Assembly (NCBI RefSeq): GCF_014384965.1
Contig: NZ_JACRSW010000015.1
Coordinates: forward strand, 1-64,000
Direction of reading: 5' to 3'
DNA length: 64,000 nucleotides
From: Jutongia hominis
GTDB lineage: Bacteria > Bacillota > Clostridia > Lachnospirales > Lachnospiraceae
The position numbers and the translations under genes were made by a program. The notes under the pieces were generated by a model, which had not been told where the DNA came from, searched no databases, and was given only the letters and a program-made list of their open reading frames with translations. Within the stretch, counting starts at the first letter, position 1, and the number at the start of each line of letters is the position of its first letter. Shown one piece after another: positions 1 through 6,962 of this stretch.

Positions 1-1
1 G

Positions 2-136
2 CAGGTTAATAAGAAAGTGTTGAAGGTTGTAGAACGTGTCATGAGAAAAGAAGCTGTATATGGGATAGATGGATTTCCACCTGCGTGTTTAGGAATATGG
101 CATCAGCCGAAACGTCCGAACATTAAAAAAAAATAA
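2..136 (+). CDS. AgrD-like cyclic (thio)lactone autoinducer precursor, 3' part
   Basis: Only the last 44 residues are inside the window; the start codon lies beyond the left edge. The reading frame ends in PPACLGIWHQPKRPNIKKK. A cysteine followed by exactly four residues (CLGIW) matches the five-residue ring of AgrD-derived signal peptides. The charged, two-proline tail (HQPKRP) resembles the part the AgrB protease removes. The stretch before it (VLKVVERVM) is amphipathic, like the membrane-binding leader of AgrD proteins. In the family, AgrB processes the peptide and AgrC/AgrA sense it; none of these partners is visible here, and agrB would be expected just upstream. A secreted-protein gene starts 63 nt downstream. 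The call rests on motif recognition only. Confidence 0.68.
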   Translation, partial: QVNKKVLKVVERVMRKEAVYGIDGFPPACLGIWHQPKRPNIKKK

Positions 137-199
137 AAGGTTATTGAAAATAATGTTCAAATTGTTGTACAAAATAAGCTTAGAAAGGCGGGAATTGAT

Positions 200-1645
200 A
201 TGAAAAATAAATTTATAACAACAGTGGTTGCGACAGCATTGGCATTAACAATGACATTTTCATTGGCTAATGGAATGGATGTTAAAGCAGCAGAAATCAC
301 AGAGGATTCTTTAGTCGCAGCAGAAGATACTAATGTTGGAAATGAATCGGTGGATATCCAGCAACAGGAACCTGTAGAAATTTCAGAATTGGAAACAACC
401 GAAAATAATGACTTATCGAAATCGTCAGAAAGTATTACAGTAGATGAAAGTATTGCAGAGGATATTTTGGCTACACAAGCTGATACTGCGGTTGTAGTCG
501 GTACGGTTAGTGACTATTTGACAGCAAAGGGCGATGCAAAACTTTATAATATTAATTTGCCAGCAGGGGTATATTTGCAAGCACAGTTAACAACGCCTGC
601 TAATGCAGATTTGGATTACGATTTGTATTTATTGGATGCAGAAGGCAATATTTTAACGGGCTCAGATTATTATACTTATATTAATGGCACCGCAGGTACA
701 TTGCCGGAAGCGTTAGGCTATATAACATCAGGTGATACAGCAACATATTATTTGTATGTATTAGCATCTGAGGGCGGAAGTGTAAGTGAATCATTCACAT
801 TGGATTATTCAGTAAGTACAGCGTGTGATTCTTATGAGATTGACGAGTCTGTAAGACAGGCATTAGCATTTACATATGGAGCAGGAGGGGCTTATATTGA
901 ATCAAGAAATTTAAGTTCTCCGATTGATAATGATTGGTATGTAATTACAGTGCCAAGCAGTAGAATTTATGACAAATTAAAAATTTCTGCTACTACAGCT
1001 TCAACAAATACCTGTTCTGTAGAAGTATATCAGAATGTTGCATCAGAAGGGTATCAAATGAAACGAGTAGGCAGCGGAAACACTATTTCTGTTTCGTCAG
1101 GAAAATATTATATTAGAGTTTCCAATGCAAAAACTATGGAGAATTTTGATGATTTGGACATTCAGAATTATAAATTGTCTATTACTCCTATTTTGAAGGC
1201 TACAGGTATTGTTATAACTGATCTTAAAGGTTCAGAAGGGTTAAATAAGGTTGTTAATTATCCTGGATATGGAGCACATTTCAGAACGCAGGGATCTGGA
1301 ACATTAACTGTTTATGGAGTGCTGACAGCAACAGACAGTTCGACGGGTGTAACGTATGCAGTTGGGGGAGAGCAGATTAACGGATTATATTATAGTCCGG
1401 CATGGGAGGCTAATAATACCTCTGCGAATGCAATAAGGCGAGGTACAGGCACTACAGATTCAAGTGGTAAATTTGAAATTGATATTTCTTTACCACCTGG
1501 AATTGGTGTATATTCGTATTATGGTTCAACATCCACTCATTATTTTGATATATGTGGAGTTTCTGTATCGCCAAGTGATGATAGTAGCATAAGTGCTTCA
1601 GAGACTATTTTCCATTTGGCATATACTATGTATCATCCGTTTTAA
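200..1645 (+). CDS. Secreted protein with PPC-like beta-sandwich regions
   Basis: A 481-residue exported protein of unknown function. Residues 1-30 are a signal peptide (basic start, hydrophobic core, likely cut in VKA-AE). An acidic Thr/Glu/Ser-rich linker follows to about residue 95. Two stretches (about 100-205 and 215-330) resemble bacterial pre-peptidase C-terminal (PPC) domains, with the pattern KLYNINLPAGVYLQAQL, then a DYDLYLLD strand, then YYLYV. The last part (about 335-481) is rich in Gly/Ser/Tyr and has no motif I recognise. There is no LPXTG anchor or membrane tail, so it is probably released. The start has a GGCGGG-type ribosome site. A TTGAAA/TACAAA promoter-like pair with an 18-nt spacer lies about 50-30 nt upstream. 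Being next to an AgrD-like gene, it may be a quorum-controlled product, but that is inference. Confidence 0.75.
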   Translation: MKNKFITTVVATALALTMTFSLANGMDVKAAEITEDSLVAAEDTNVGNESVDIQQQEPVEISELETTENNDLSKSSESITVDESIAEDILATQADTAVVVGTVSDYLTAKGDAKLYNINLPAGVYLQAQLTTPANADLDYDLYLLDAEGNILTGSDYYTYINGTAGTLPEALGYITSGDTATYYLYVLASEGGSVSESFTLDYSVSTACDSYEIDESVRQALAFTYGAGGAYIESRNLSSPIDNDWYVITVPSSRIYDKLKISATTASTNTCSVEVYQNVASEGYQMKRVGSGNTISVSSGKYYIRVSNAKTMENFDDLDIQNYKLSITPILKATGIVITDLKGSEGLNKVVNYPGYGAHFRTQGSGTLTVYGVLTATDSSTGVTYAVGGEQINGLYYSPAWEANNTSANAIRRGTGTTDSSGKFEIDISLPPGIGVYSYYGSTSTHYFDICGVSVSPSDDSSISASETIFHLAYTMYHPF

Positions 1646-1673
1646 TGTGTAAATTGTAACTAAGAAAATATAA

Positions 1674-1710
1674 AAATAGGTTGTCACACGATTTGGTGTG
1701 TCAACCTATT
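1674..1710. repeat. 15-bp imperfect inverted repeat (hairpin)
   Basis: AATAGGTTGTCACAC and GTGTGTCAACCTATT pair with one T-T mismatch across a 7-nt loop. It sits just before the ribosome site of the next gene and has no U-run, so it may be a leader hairpin or a weak terminator for the secreted-protein gene. Confidence 0.6.
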
Positions 1711-1733
1711 ATGCAAAATACAGGAGGGTTAAA

Positions 1734-2666
1734 ATGAAGATAGCTACCCAACATTATCAGGACAGCGTGATCACTCCGTATGGTAATAATCACTGGAATG
1801 GAAAAGAGAAAATTGATATTTCCAAGGAAAAAGATGATGCGGTTATTCTGGAAATAAGTGCAAAAGGTAAAAGAGCAATACAGCTAAAAGAGAAAAACGA
1901 ATTTGAGCAGGATATTGTTCAAGTGGATAAAAGTGCAGATGATTTACCAGCATATTCAGGAATGTATGATGTTGACAAGACGATATCGTCTTCTCTTGAA
2001 AATTGTAGCAAAGAGGAACAGGGATTTGTATATGATATTATCCGCGAAAATTTTCTTATTGGAAATGGCAGCTCTATGAGTGAGGAGGAGCGTCAGGCTA
2101 ATATATCATTAGGAATGAAAAAAGCGGAATATGCTGCAAATAATTTTATATCAGAAGATAAAAAAAGTTCCTTTTTGGATGCAATGGAATCTATAGCAAA
2201 GCTGGCAAGTGCCGGAAGGATGAATGCAGATGGAAATATGGATTACGGGGTAAAAAAAGGAAATTATTTAGGACATGGTAGTAATCTTGTTTACACTACA
2301 GATGGTCTTGATATGATGAGGTCAATGGATTCAGGTGCATATGATGAATATCAAAGGATCAGTAGAGAAAGTAGTAATTCTGATAGACAGCTTAACACTT
2401 TAAAATACTTGACAAATTGGTATTCTAATGCTGTAACGAAAAATCCGCATATGGTAGAGAAATATGAAGCTAAATCGGATGAGTATATTGAAAAAAATGT
2501 AAAAAATCAAAAAGTAGATTCAACTTTTTCGGATTTGAAAACAGAAAGTAAGTCTGCTTTTATTGAAAGTTTGAAAGCATTTCAAGCACAGAATCCTAAT
2601 TTCTTATCCAATATCGTTAATAAGGAATTGTCAAGAAAGTATTGGGCATATGGTATTATCGCCTAA
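1734..2666 (+). CDS. Hypothetical protein, 310 aa
   Basis: I do not recognise this family. The protein is soluble, charged and predicted mostly helical, with no signal peptide or membrane segment. It has a central stretch around residues 95-165 (SKEEQGFVYDIIRENFLIG through IAKLASAGRM) and a Lys/Glu-rich C-terminal half. I start it at the ATG preceded by AGGAGG with 7-nt spacing. A longer frame 12 codons upstream runs through the hairpin and has no ribosome site. Its last 17 bases overlap a 77-residue frame on the same strand. That is either translational coupling or a frameshift that cuts off the natural C-terminus. Confidence 0.7.
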   Translation: MKIATQHYQDSVITPYGNNHWNGKEKIDISKEKDDAVILEISAKGKRAIQLKEKNEFEQDIVQVDKSADDLPAYSGMYDVDKTISSSLENCSKEEQGFVYDIIRENFLIGNGSSMSEEERQANISLGMKKAEYAANNFISEDKKSSFLDAMESIAKLASAGRMNADGNMDYGVKKGNYLGHGSNLVYTTDGLDMMRSMDSGAYDEYQRISRESSNSDRQLNTLKYLTNWYSNAVTKNPHMVEKYEAKSDEYIEKNVKNQKVDSTFSDLKTESKSAFIESLKAFQAQNPNFLSNIVNKELSRKYWAYGIIA

Positions 2667-2883
2667 GGGTGAGGATAAATATGAGATGAAGTATGTTCCG
2701 GAAGATTTTGACAGGTATGATCAAGGATTTTTTGGAAGAGCGAAACCAGAATATATTATTGTTAAGGGAGAGTGTTTGGAAAAATTAAAACAGCAAGGGT
2801 ATGAAATGGACTGTTGGCAAAAAGGTATTCCGTTGGCGATAAATAATAAACATCCTGATAGCATAAAATTAAAGGGATTTTGA
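2650..2883 (+). CDS. Hypothetical protein, 77 aa, overlapping the previous gene
   Basis: A short acidic/basic frame starting MVLSPKGEDKYEMKYVPEDF, with no recognised domain. It begins inside the end of the 310-aa gene in the +1 frame and has no clear ribosome site of its own. It is therefore either expressed by coupling or is the real tail of the upstream protein separated by a frameshift: the upstream frame ends YWAYGIIA where this one reads MVLSPKG. The two always being next to each other in relatives, or fused, would settle it. Confidence 0.45.
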   Translation: MVLSPKGEDKYEMKYVPEDFDRYDQGFFGRAKPEYIIVKGECLEKLKQQGYEMDCWQKGIPLAINNKHPDSIKLKGF

Positions 2884-2950
2884 CAGAATATGCAAAATAT
2901 TACACGAAAATGTCAAAGGATTACAGTTTACCAAAACCCATAATAGTTTC

Positions 2951-2959
2951 TGATATAAT
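2951..2959 (+). promoter_or_regulatory. Extended -10 promoter element for the XRE regulator gene
   Basis: TGATATAAT fits the TGnTATAAT extended -10 consensus and lies 28 nt before the regulator's start codon. The -35 region is poor, as is common for extended -10 promoters. Confidence 0.55.
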
Positions 2960-2987
2960 GCGATAAGTCAGAAAGGATGATGGGGCT

Positions 2988-3332
2988 ATGGGGAAAAGAG
3001 AGCACATATACGAAATTATTGCAGAGAATATCAGAAAAGAACGCAGAAGGCTTGGAATTACGCAGGCAGAGCTTGCAGAACGGGCGGATGTATCATTGGA
3101 TACTATCAAAAGTGTTGAAAATGGCAGAAGGGCAATGAGTCTTGATACATATTTGAATATTGTTCATGCATTGGAGTCATCGCCTACGGTTCTGATGAGC
3201 CAGCAGCACCCAGAAAAACACATTGAGCGTTTTGCATTTATGATGAATCGGTGTGACGAAAGAGAAATAGAATTTGCATTACATATGATTGAACAAATAT
3301 TAAGAGGACAGGAAGATTATCTGAGTGAATAG
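2988..3332 (+). CDS. XRE-family helix-turn-helix regulator
   Basis: A 114-residue DNA-binding protein. Residues about 10-65 form a Cro/C1-type HTH (RRLGITQAELAERADVS, then SLDTIKSVENGRRAMS). The C-terminal 50 residues are acidic and helical and probably mediate dimerisation. Such proteins usually repress their own element's genes. The start is the ATG after an AAAGGATG-type ribosome site. It ends 24 nt from the 3' end of a gene coming from the opposite strand; a 9-bp inverted repeat (AGGACAGGA and TCCTGTCCT, 30-nt loop) spans the junction. It is one of three small HTH genes in this part of the island. Confidence 0.88.
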   Translation: MGKREHIYEIIAENIRKERRRLGITQAELAERADVSLDTIKSVENGRRAMSLDTYLNIVHALESSPTVLMSQQHPEKHIERFAFMMNRCDEREIEFALHMIEQILRGQEDYLSE

Positions 3333-3356
3333 ACGGGTAGTTATCCTGTCCTTTGT

Positions 3357-3590
3357 CTATGACTCTTTTGCAAATTTTTCAGCGAGATGGTATATGATTT
3401 CTTCAATGGTGGGAGTTTCATTTTCACATGGAAAGTCTGTCCAGAAGCGTTGCATTTGTGGATCAGGGCTTTTTAAAGCAATAGAAACTGCCCGCCCAAT
3501 TTCCTGTTGGACTTCTTCTTTTGTGATTCCTTCTTTTTCGGCAATGATTTTCAAATATTTATCAACAGAGTATGTGTTTTTATCATTCAT
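3357..3590 (-). CDS. Small helical protein, Spo0A-C-like family (tentative)
   Basis: A 77-residue acidic protein with the pattern KYLKIIAEKEGITKEEVQ, then SPDPQMQRFW, then PTIEEII. This matches my memory of short Firmicutes proteins that databases annotate as Spo0A C-terminal-domain-like; that assignment is from memory and may be only a name. The minus strand was preferred over a plus-strand frame covering the same bases because codon use, the absence of improbable residues and an AGAAAGGA ribosome site about 13 nt upstream all favour it. It is convergent with the XRE gene. Confidence 0.6.
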   Translation of the reverse strand: MNDKNTYSVDKYLKIIAEKEGITKEEVQQEIGRAVSIALKSPDPQMQRFWTDFPCENETPTIEEIIYHLAEKFAKES

Positions 3591-3770
3591 AGTGTTGTTG
3601 TGAATCCTTTCTGAAAAGGGTATCTGCGGGCAAATTGTCAGGTGATTGAATTGTCCCGGTTGAATACCATAAAAGTAAAACAGATAATCCGTTCTATATT
3701 ACATAATAACCTTGAGAGCTGTTTTCTATGCAGATTATGGCTATTTTCTATTCTATCATATACATACAGT

Positions 3771-3790
3771 ATGGTGCATACACGCACCAT
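3771..3790. promoter_or_regulatory. Candidate operator: perfect inverted repeat
   Basis: ATGGTGC and GCACCAT flank a 6-nt spacer (atacac). The site lies about 50 nt upstream of the small HTH gene, next to an AT-rich promoter-like stretch. Its size and symmetry suit a dimeric Cro-like protein, so autoregulation is the simplest reading. Confidence 0.5.
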
Positions 3791-3838
3791 ATCATTATAG
3801 GACACTCTTGCGTAGAATACAAGGAGGAGGTCTTTGTA

Positions 3839-4051
3839 ATGATAGTATATGACAGGTTATGGATTACACTCAAGAAGAAAAATGTTAGCCAGTATGCACT
3901 AATTAAAGATTATGGAATAGATAAAGCACAGTTACAGCGATTGCGAAAGAATATGGTCGTAAAAACGGTAATCCTAAACAGATTATGTTCCATACTTGAT
4001 TGTAAGATAGAGGACATCATGGAGTTTGTGCCGGATGAGGATATTAAGTAA
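3839..4051 (+). CDS. Small XRE/Cro-type HTH protein, 70 aa
   Basis: The product is almost only a helix-turn-helix (DRLWITLKKKNVSQYALIK, then GIDKAQLQRLRKN, then LNRLCSILDCKIEDIMEFV), typical of the short Cro/C1 regulators carried by Firmicutes integrative elements. The ATG chosen follows AAGGAGGAGG with 8-nt spacing. A frame extending 37 codons upstream has no ribosome site and crosses the operator-like palindrome. A strong terminator follows at once, so this is probably a single-gene transcript. Confidence 0.85.
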   Translation: MIVYDRLWITLKKKNVSQYALIKDYGIDKAQLQRLRKNMVVKTVILNRLCSILDCKIEDIMEFVPDEDIK

Positions 4052-4098
4052 AGAGATATTTCCAAAATGTAATGAGAGTTTGGAAATATCTCTTTTTT
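4050..4098 (+). terminator. Rho-independent terminator
   Basis: A near-perfect stem of AAGAGATATTTCCAAA with TTTGGAAATATCTCTT, a 12-nt loop and a T-run, beginning at the stop codon of the 70-aa HTH gene. Confidence 0.92.
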
Positions 4099-4243
4099 AA
4101 TCCGCAAATATTTATATTCTTGGTATTAAGGTGTACAATATTCCACCTGAAATAGCTGGTTTAGTCACTCTTACAAAAGATTCACTTACGGTACAATGAA
4201 TACAGCTTAAGCAAATATATAAGGTGCCGGAAAAGAGTGGAAG

Positions 4244-4567
4244 GTGTACTACGATATTGTTAATAGTGGAGAAAGAATAAAAGAGTTGCGTGCGGCAAGA
4301 AGAATGACAAGACAGCAGCTTGCCGAGCAGATTGGATTGTCAGTGGATGCTCTGCGGAAAATTGAAGCTGGTGTAAATGGAGCAAAAATAGATACGCTGA
4401 TTAGTATTGCTGAATTGTTTCATATAACGTTGGATTATCTTGTGTGTGGGTGTGAAAGAAAGGCAGAAGTCGATGATCTGCTGGTTGGTCTGAAGGAGAA
4501 GGAAGTACAGTTTATCCGGAATATGGTATTAAATGCCGTTGACAATATGAAGCTTCTGACAGAATAA
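4244..4567 (+). CDS. XRE-family helix-turn-helix regulator
   Basis: A 107-residue regulator with the HTH at residues about 9-65 (RIKELRAARRMTRQQLAEQ, then GLSVDALRKIEAG, ending SIAELFHITLDYLVCG). A charged helical tail follows that may form a dimer. The start is a GTG (the frame has no earlier ATG) preceded by GGAAAAGAG. A TACAAT -10-like box lies about 50 nt upstream. A terminator follows directly, so it is probably monocistronic. Confidence 0.87.
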   Translation: MYYDIVNSGERIKELRAARRMTRQQLAEQIGLSVDALRKIEAGVNGAKIDTLISIAELFHITLDYLVCGCERKAEVDDLLVGLKEKEVQFIRNMVLNAVDNMKLLTE

Positions 4568-4610
4568 AAAAGTCGGATTGCATTTTTGATAATGCAGTCC
4601 GGCTTTTTTT
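4566..4610 (+). terminator. Rho-independent terminator
   Basis: AAAAAAGTCGGATTGCAT pairs with ATGCAGTCCGGCTTTTTT through a few G-U pairs and ends in a T-run, directly after the HTH gene stop. Confidence 0.92.
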
Positions 4611-4725
4611 ATAAGGATTTGGAACAGGTGGGAGTGTTACTCTTAGTTCAAAAGAGTGTCGGTTACTGTAGAAGATGCGTGGTGTCAGTTATACTTTGTT
4701 CAGGTTCTGAGAAAAGAACCGTTGA

Positions 4726-5085
4726 ATATTGAAAACAGAATAGGACACGCATATCCCACGAGCTTATATCGCCTTGTCTATGACAGGGTGGCAGAATCCC
4801 ATTTCGTGCGATGACTATCCTCAGAGCTGTAGCCGATTATGAGAAACGTAACAGCAGGAGCCTTTAAGGATAAGAGCAGAGGGTTGTGCCTACCGGGTTA
4901 GCAGCCGGAGGTAATGAGATAATAAGTGCACCTGAATTTCAGCAAAACGCATTTTCAGAGAGTGGCTACTTTCGTAAGTCCAGATGGGCAGGAAACTACG
5001 AAGTGATTGTGGCTGGCAAAGGATATGTTACCCGATACGGGGATGGTTAAGAAACCGGGAAGATAGTATTTTATCTTCCCACACA
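4726..5085 (+). ncRNA. Candidate large structured RNA (possible group II intron domain I remnant)
   Basis: The 600-nt gap between a terminator and the next gene has no credible long reading frame but is dense with local pairing. Visible stems are: GGTTCT/AGAACC near the start; a CACGA/TCGTG stem enclosing CCTTGTC/GACAGGG; CCGG/CCGG; and a perfect 9-bp GGGAAGATA/TATCTTCCC hairpin near the end. GTGCG at 4807 resembles a group II intron 5' end, and the downstream layout (GAGAGTGGC, ACCCGATACGGGG, GGTTAAGAAACC) reads like intron domain I. However, no domain V or reverse transcriptase follows. Alternatives are an unassigned ornate RNA or a long leader of the operon downstream. A 57-codon open frame across the middle has no ribosome site and is probably accidental. 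Confidence 0.4.
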
Positions 5086-5218
5086 AACTGATTTATGGTC
5101 ACCGACAGAAAAGAAATGTTTAGGTGTGATGGTGTGGAGAGTACAGATAAGTCAGCTTATGTGAGGAGATAAAGTGCGCACAGTATCAAATCAATATTAT
5201 TTATAAGGAGATTTTAAG

Positions 5219-5641
5219 ATGGAAAGAGCAATTATATATTGTGCAAAAACAGGATTAGAGGCTACAGATCATTTTGTGCCGGAGCTGCTTGAAAAGTATT
5301 GTAAGGATAATGGCTATGAAATTGTAGCTATGCTTTCAGAGCCTGCTTCTACAGAAGGAGTTTCATTTCCGATGAAATATGCCTTTATCGGTTTAAATAT
5401 GGAGGAAGATGTTAATACAATCATAACACTTTCAAAGGATATGATTGGTGCAACAGATGAGACCGTTATTGATACACTTGGAAAACTCAGCGAATATGAT
5501 ATCTATGTGGAGGATATTAATGGAGAACTTGAAGAGTGTTATGAGATGATGTACAAAGAGCCTGTTCAGGAAAGTGATATAAGAGGGCTGGTGCTTGATA
5601 CGGTATCAAAGTTCTATCATAACATCAGGGACGGCAGATAG
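5219..5641 (+). CDS. Resolvase-fold-like protein lacking catalytic residues, 140 aa
   Basis: The opening RAIIYCAKTGLEATDHF, followed by LLEKYCKDNGYEIVAML, copies the first strand and helix of serine recombinases (Y-x-R-x-S, then an ALxxYCKxNGYEIV-type helix). The catalytic Arg and Ser positions here read Ala and Thr. The rest is acidic, and no large DNA-binding or zinc region follows. I read it as a recombinase-derived accessory protein with no strand-cleaving ability. It heads a close-packed run (8 nt to the next gene) leading to the toxin-like gene, behind a clear AAGGAG ribosome site. The fold assignment is by pattern only. Confidence 0.6.
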   Translation: MERAIIYCAKTGLEATDHFVPELLEKYCKDNGYEIVAMLSEPASTEGVSFPMKYAFIGLNMEEDVNTIITLSKDMIGATDETVIDTLGKLSEYDIYVEDINGELEECYEMMYKEPVQESDIRGLVLDTVSKFYHNIRDGR

Positions 5642-5649
5642 GAGGCAAT

Positions 5650-5973
5650 ATGCAGGATTCCAGAGAAAAAAAGCAATGTCTGATATTTGTAAGGAATAAT
5701 GCAAATGATACAGCTGACCGTATCGAGGCATATGCAAAAAAGTCCGGCATGAAAGTTGTTGAGACAATTTTTAATACAGATAAAAAAGCGGTTGAACGAT
5801 TAAGATATTATATTGAAAGAGATGTCATTATCTGTGTGCTGGTAAGAGATGTGGTAGACATTTCAATGGAACTTAATGAGATTAAAGCTGTAATGACACT
5901 TGCAGCGGAACATGGAATCAGTATTAATGCAGAGAGCAGGGGCTATGAACCTGCTCTCATTTCTTATGAATGA
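5650..5973 (+). CDS. Second resolvase-fold-like protein lacking the catalytic serine, 107 aa
   Basis: Its plan follows the serine recombinase catalytic domain: LIFVRNNAND (where IYVRxS is expected; Arg kept, Ser replaced by Asn), then a helix and strand AYAKKSGMKVVETIF, then a helix with AVERLRYYIERD, then VLVRDVVDISMELNEI in place of the DLSRxxR segment, then HGISI. The order and spacing fit the fold better than chance, but the active site is gone. It starts 8 nt after the previous gene with GGAGG, and overlaps the start of a 48-aa gene by a few bases. Confidence 0.6.
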   Translation: MQDSREKKQCLIFVRNNANDTADRIEAYAKKSGMKVVETIFNTDKKAVERLRYYIERDVIICVLVRDVVDISMELNEIKAVMTLAAEHGISINAESRGYEPALISYE

Positions 5974-6112
5974 TATGACAGAAGAAAATAGAAAATTAAA
6001 ACTGATTATATTTCCGGGCGAAACAGTAGTGATTGATGAATATGGGAAACGGATTGTTGCCTGTCCGACAGAGGATGAGGCAGAAGAATATATCAGGGAA
6101 CAGGAGGAATGA
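5966..6112 (+). CDS. Small acidic protein, 48 aa, possible antitoxin
   Basis: The product (MNDMTEENRKLKLIIFPGE through DEAEEYIREQEE) has no recognised domain. It has a short beta-rich core and an acidic helical tail. I start it at the ATG overlapping the stop of the preceding gene, which suggests translational coupling; an ATG three codons later is equally possible. A longer upstream frame merely overlaps the previous gene. Its position, 5 nt before a MazF/PemK-like toxin, is where an antitoxin would sit. That role is inference from location. Confidence 0.5.
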   Translation: MNDMTEENRKLKLIIFPGETVVIDEYGKRIVACPTEDEAEEYIREQEE

Positions 6113-6117
6113 CATAG

Positions 6118-6504
6118 ATGAAACTGAACAGGGGCGACATTGTTATTGCAAATCTGGAGTCAGTAAGTAAAGGGAGCATTCAGAAGTATACAAGACCTTA
6201 TATTATTATCTCAAATAACAAAGCAAATCAGTATTCACCGGTTGTCACAGCAGTAGCCATGTCCACAAAAACATGGAAAAAGAAATATCTGCCAACCCAC
6301 TGTCCAATACCGGCTGCAAAGGTAAAGGTTACTGACACAGATTTTGAGGTATTTGACAGTATGGCATTATGTGAGCAGATTGTATCCATTGATGTAAATG
6401 TCCAGATTGAGAGGGTAGTTGCTTCAATTTCAGATACAGAACTACTTGATAAGATTACAGAATGTGTAAAAATCCAGATTGGGGCATATGAAAAGTACAA
6501 TTAA
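6118..6504 (+). CDS. MazF/PemK-family toxin-like endoribonuclease
   Basis: A 128-residue protein with the PemK/MazF barrel pattern: LNRGDIVIANLE at the start, YTRPYIIISNNKANQYSPVV (strand and loop that hold the catalytic Arg region), AVAMSTKTWKKKYLPTHCPI, and DSMALCEQIVSID, matching the usual DSxxxxEQIRxID segment. Family members cut mRNA or tRNA and are held by a partner antitoxin. No canonical MazE-like AbrB-fold antitoxin is adjacent; the only neighbour in that position is the 48-aa acidic protein. The gene is close to typical family length and belongs to the tight run of small genes ahead of the recombinases. It may help retain the island. Confidence 0.82.
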   Translation: MKLNRGDIVIANLESVSKGSIQKYTRPYIIISNNKANQYSPVVTAVAMSTKTWKKKYLPTHCPIPAAKVKVTDTDFEVFDSMALCEQIVSIDVNVQIERVVASISDTELLDKITECVKIQIGAYEKYN

Positions 6505-6587
6505 ATATTACCGGGGCATTTGCTCCGGGTTACATAGCCACCTGTATTTTATGGGTGGCATTTTTACTGAAAGGGGGGATAGATTTT

Positions 6588-6836
6588 ATGACAGCAGAAG
6601 AATACAGAGCACTATTAGATGTGGATTTTAACAATGTAAAAATAGAAGATCTGACTGATATTAGAAAAATTAAAATAGATAAAAATCAGCCACAGAGTAA
6701 GAGGCAGGCACAGTTCTTAAAACAGGTGGGAAATCCATATATGCTGCGTCGTGGAAGTATGATGATTAAGGTAAGCTTTGCGAATAATGGACTGTCGATG
6801 GAACAGGCATTTGAAAATCTGCTTTTGAATGTCTGA
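6588..6836 (+). CDS. DUF6870-type small protein, 82 aa
   Basis: MTAEEYRALLDVDFNNVKI, then DIRKIKID, then QFLKQVGNPYMLRRGSM, then VKISF-like VKVSFANNG. This matches a short protein family common in Firmicutes integrative elements that I know as DUF6870; its function is unknown. The chosen ATG follows AAGGGGGG with proper spacing; a frame starting 11 codons earlier has no ribosome site. It lies about 80 nt after the toxin gene and 126 nt before the recombinases. Confidence 0.75.
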   Translation: MTAEEYRALLDVDFNNVKIEDLTDIRKIKIDKNQPQSKRQAQFLKQVGNPYMLRRGSMMIKVSFANNGLSMEQAFENLLLNV

Positions 6837-6858
6837 AAATTTGTGGTGGAATTTCAAA

Positions 6859-6912
6859 GTGATATGTGCTATGATGTTTTTGGTATAAAAATTCTAAATT
6901 AGTGCATATCAC
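6859..6912. promoter_or_regulatory. Inverted repeat ahead of the recombinase operon
   Basis: GTGATATG and CATATCAC, 8 bp each, lie 38 nt apart around a TATGAT box, in the spacer just upstream of the first recombinase. The half-site sequence GTGCATAT occurs again over the gene's start. It may be an operator or recombinase-related site; a weak case. Confidence 0.35.
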
Positions 6913-6962
6913 CTTATTGAAAAGTTATCTTCTAACTTAAACAACAATAGGAGGATGTGCAT

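Noticed and set aside
140..199. AgrA-type direct repeats upstream of the secreted protein
   Set aside because: No repeated ACAGTTAAG-like boxes could be seen; only a generic promoter-like pair.
3325..3603. Plus-strand 92-codon frame opposite the small Spo0A-like gene
   Set aside because: Poor residue composition (Cys, Phe, Ser-rich) and no ribosome site; the minus-strand frame looks like a real protein.
4860..5050. 57-codon frame ending VAGKGYVTRYGDG as a gene remnant
   Set aside because: No start with ribosome site, and it runs across paired structural segments; treated as accidental.
4613..5218. Group I intron
   Set aside because: No P/Q/R/S core elements such as GACTA next to the expected pairing; group II similarity is also only partial.
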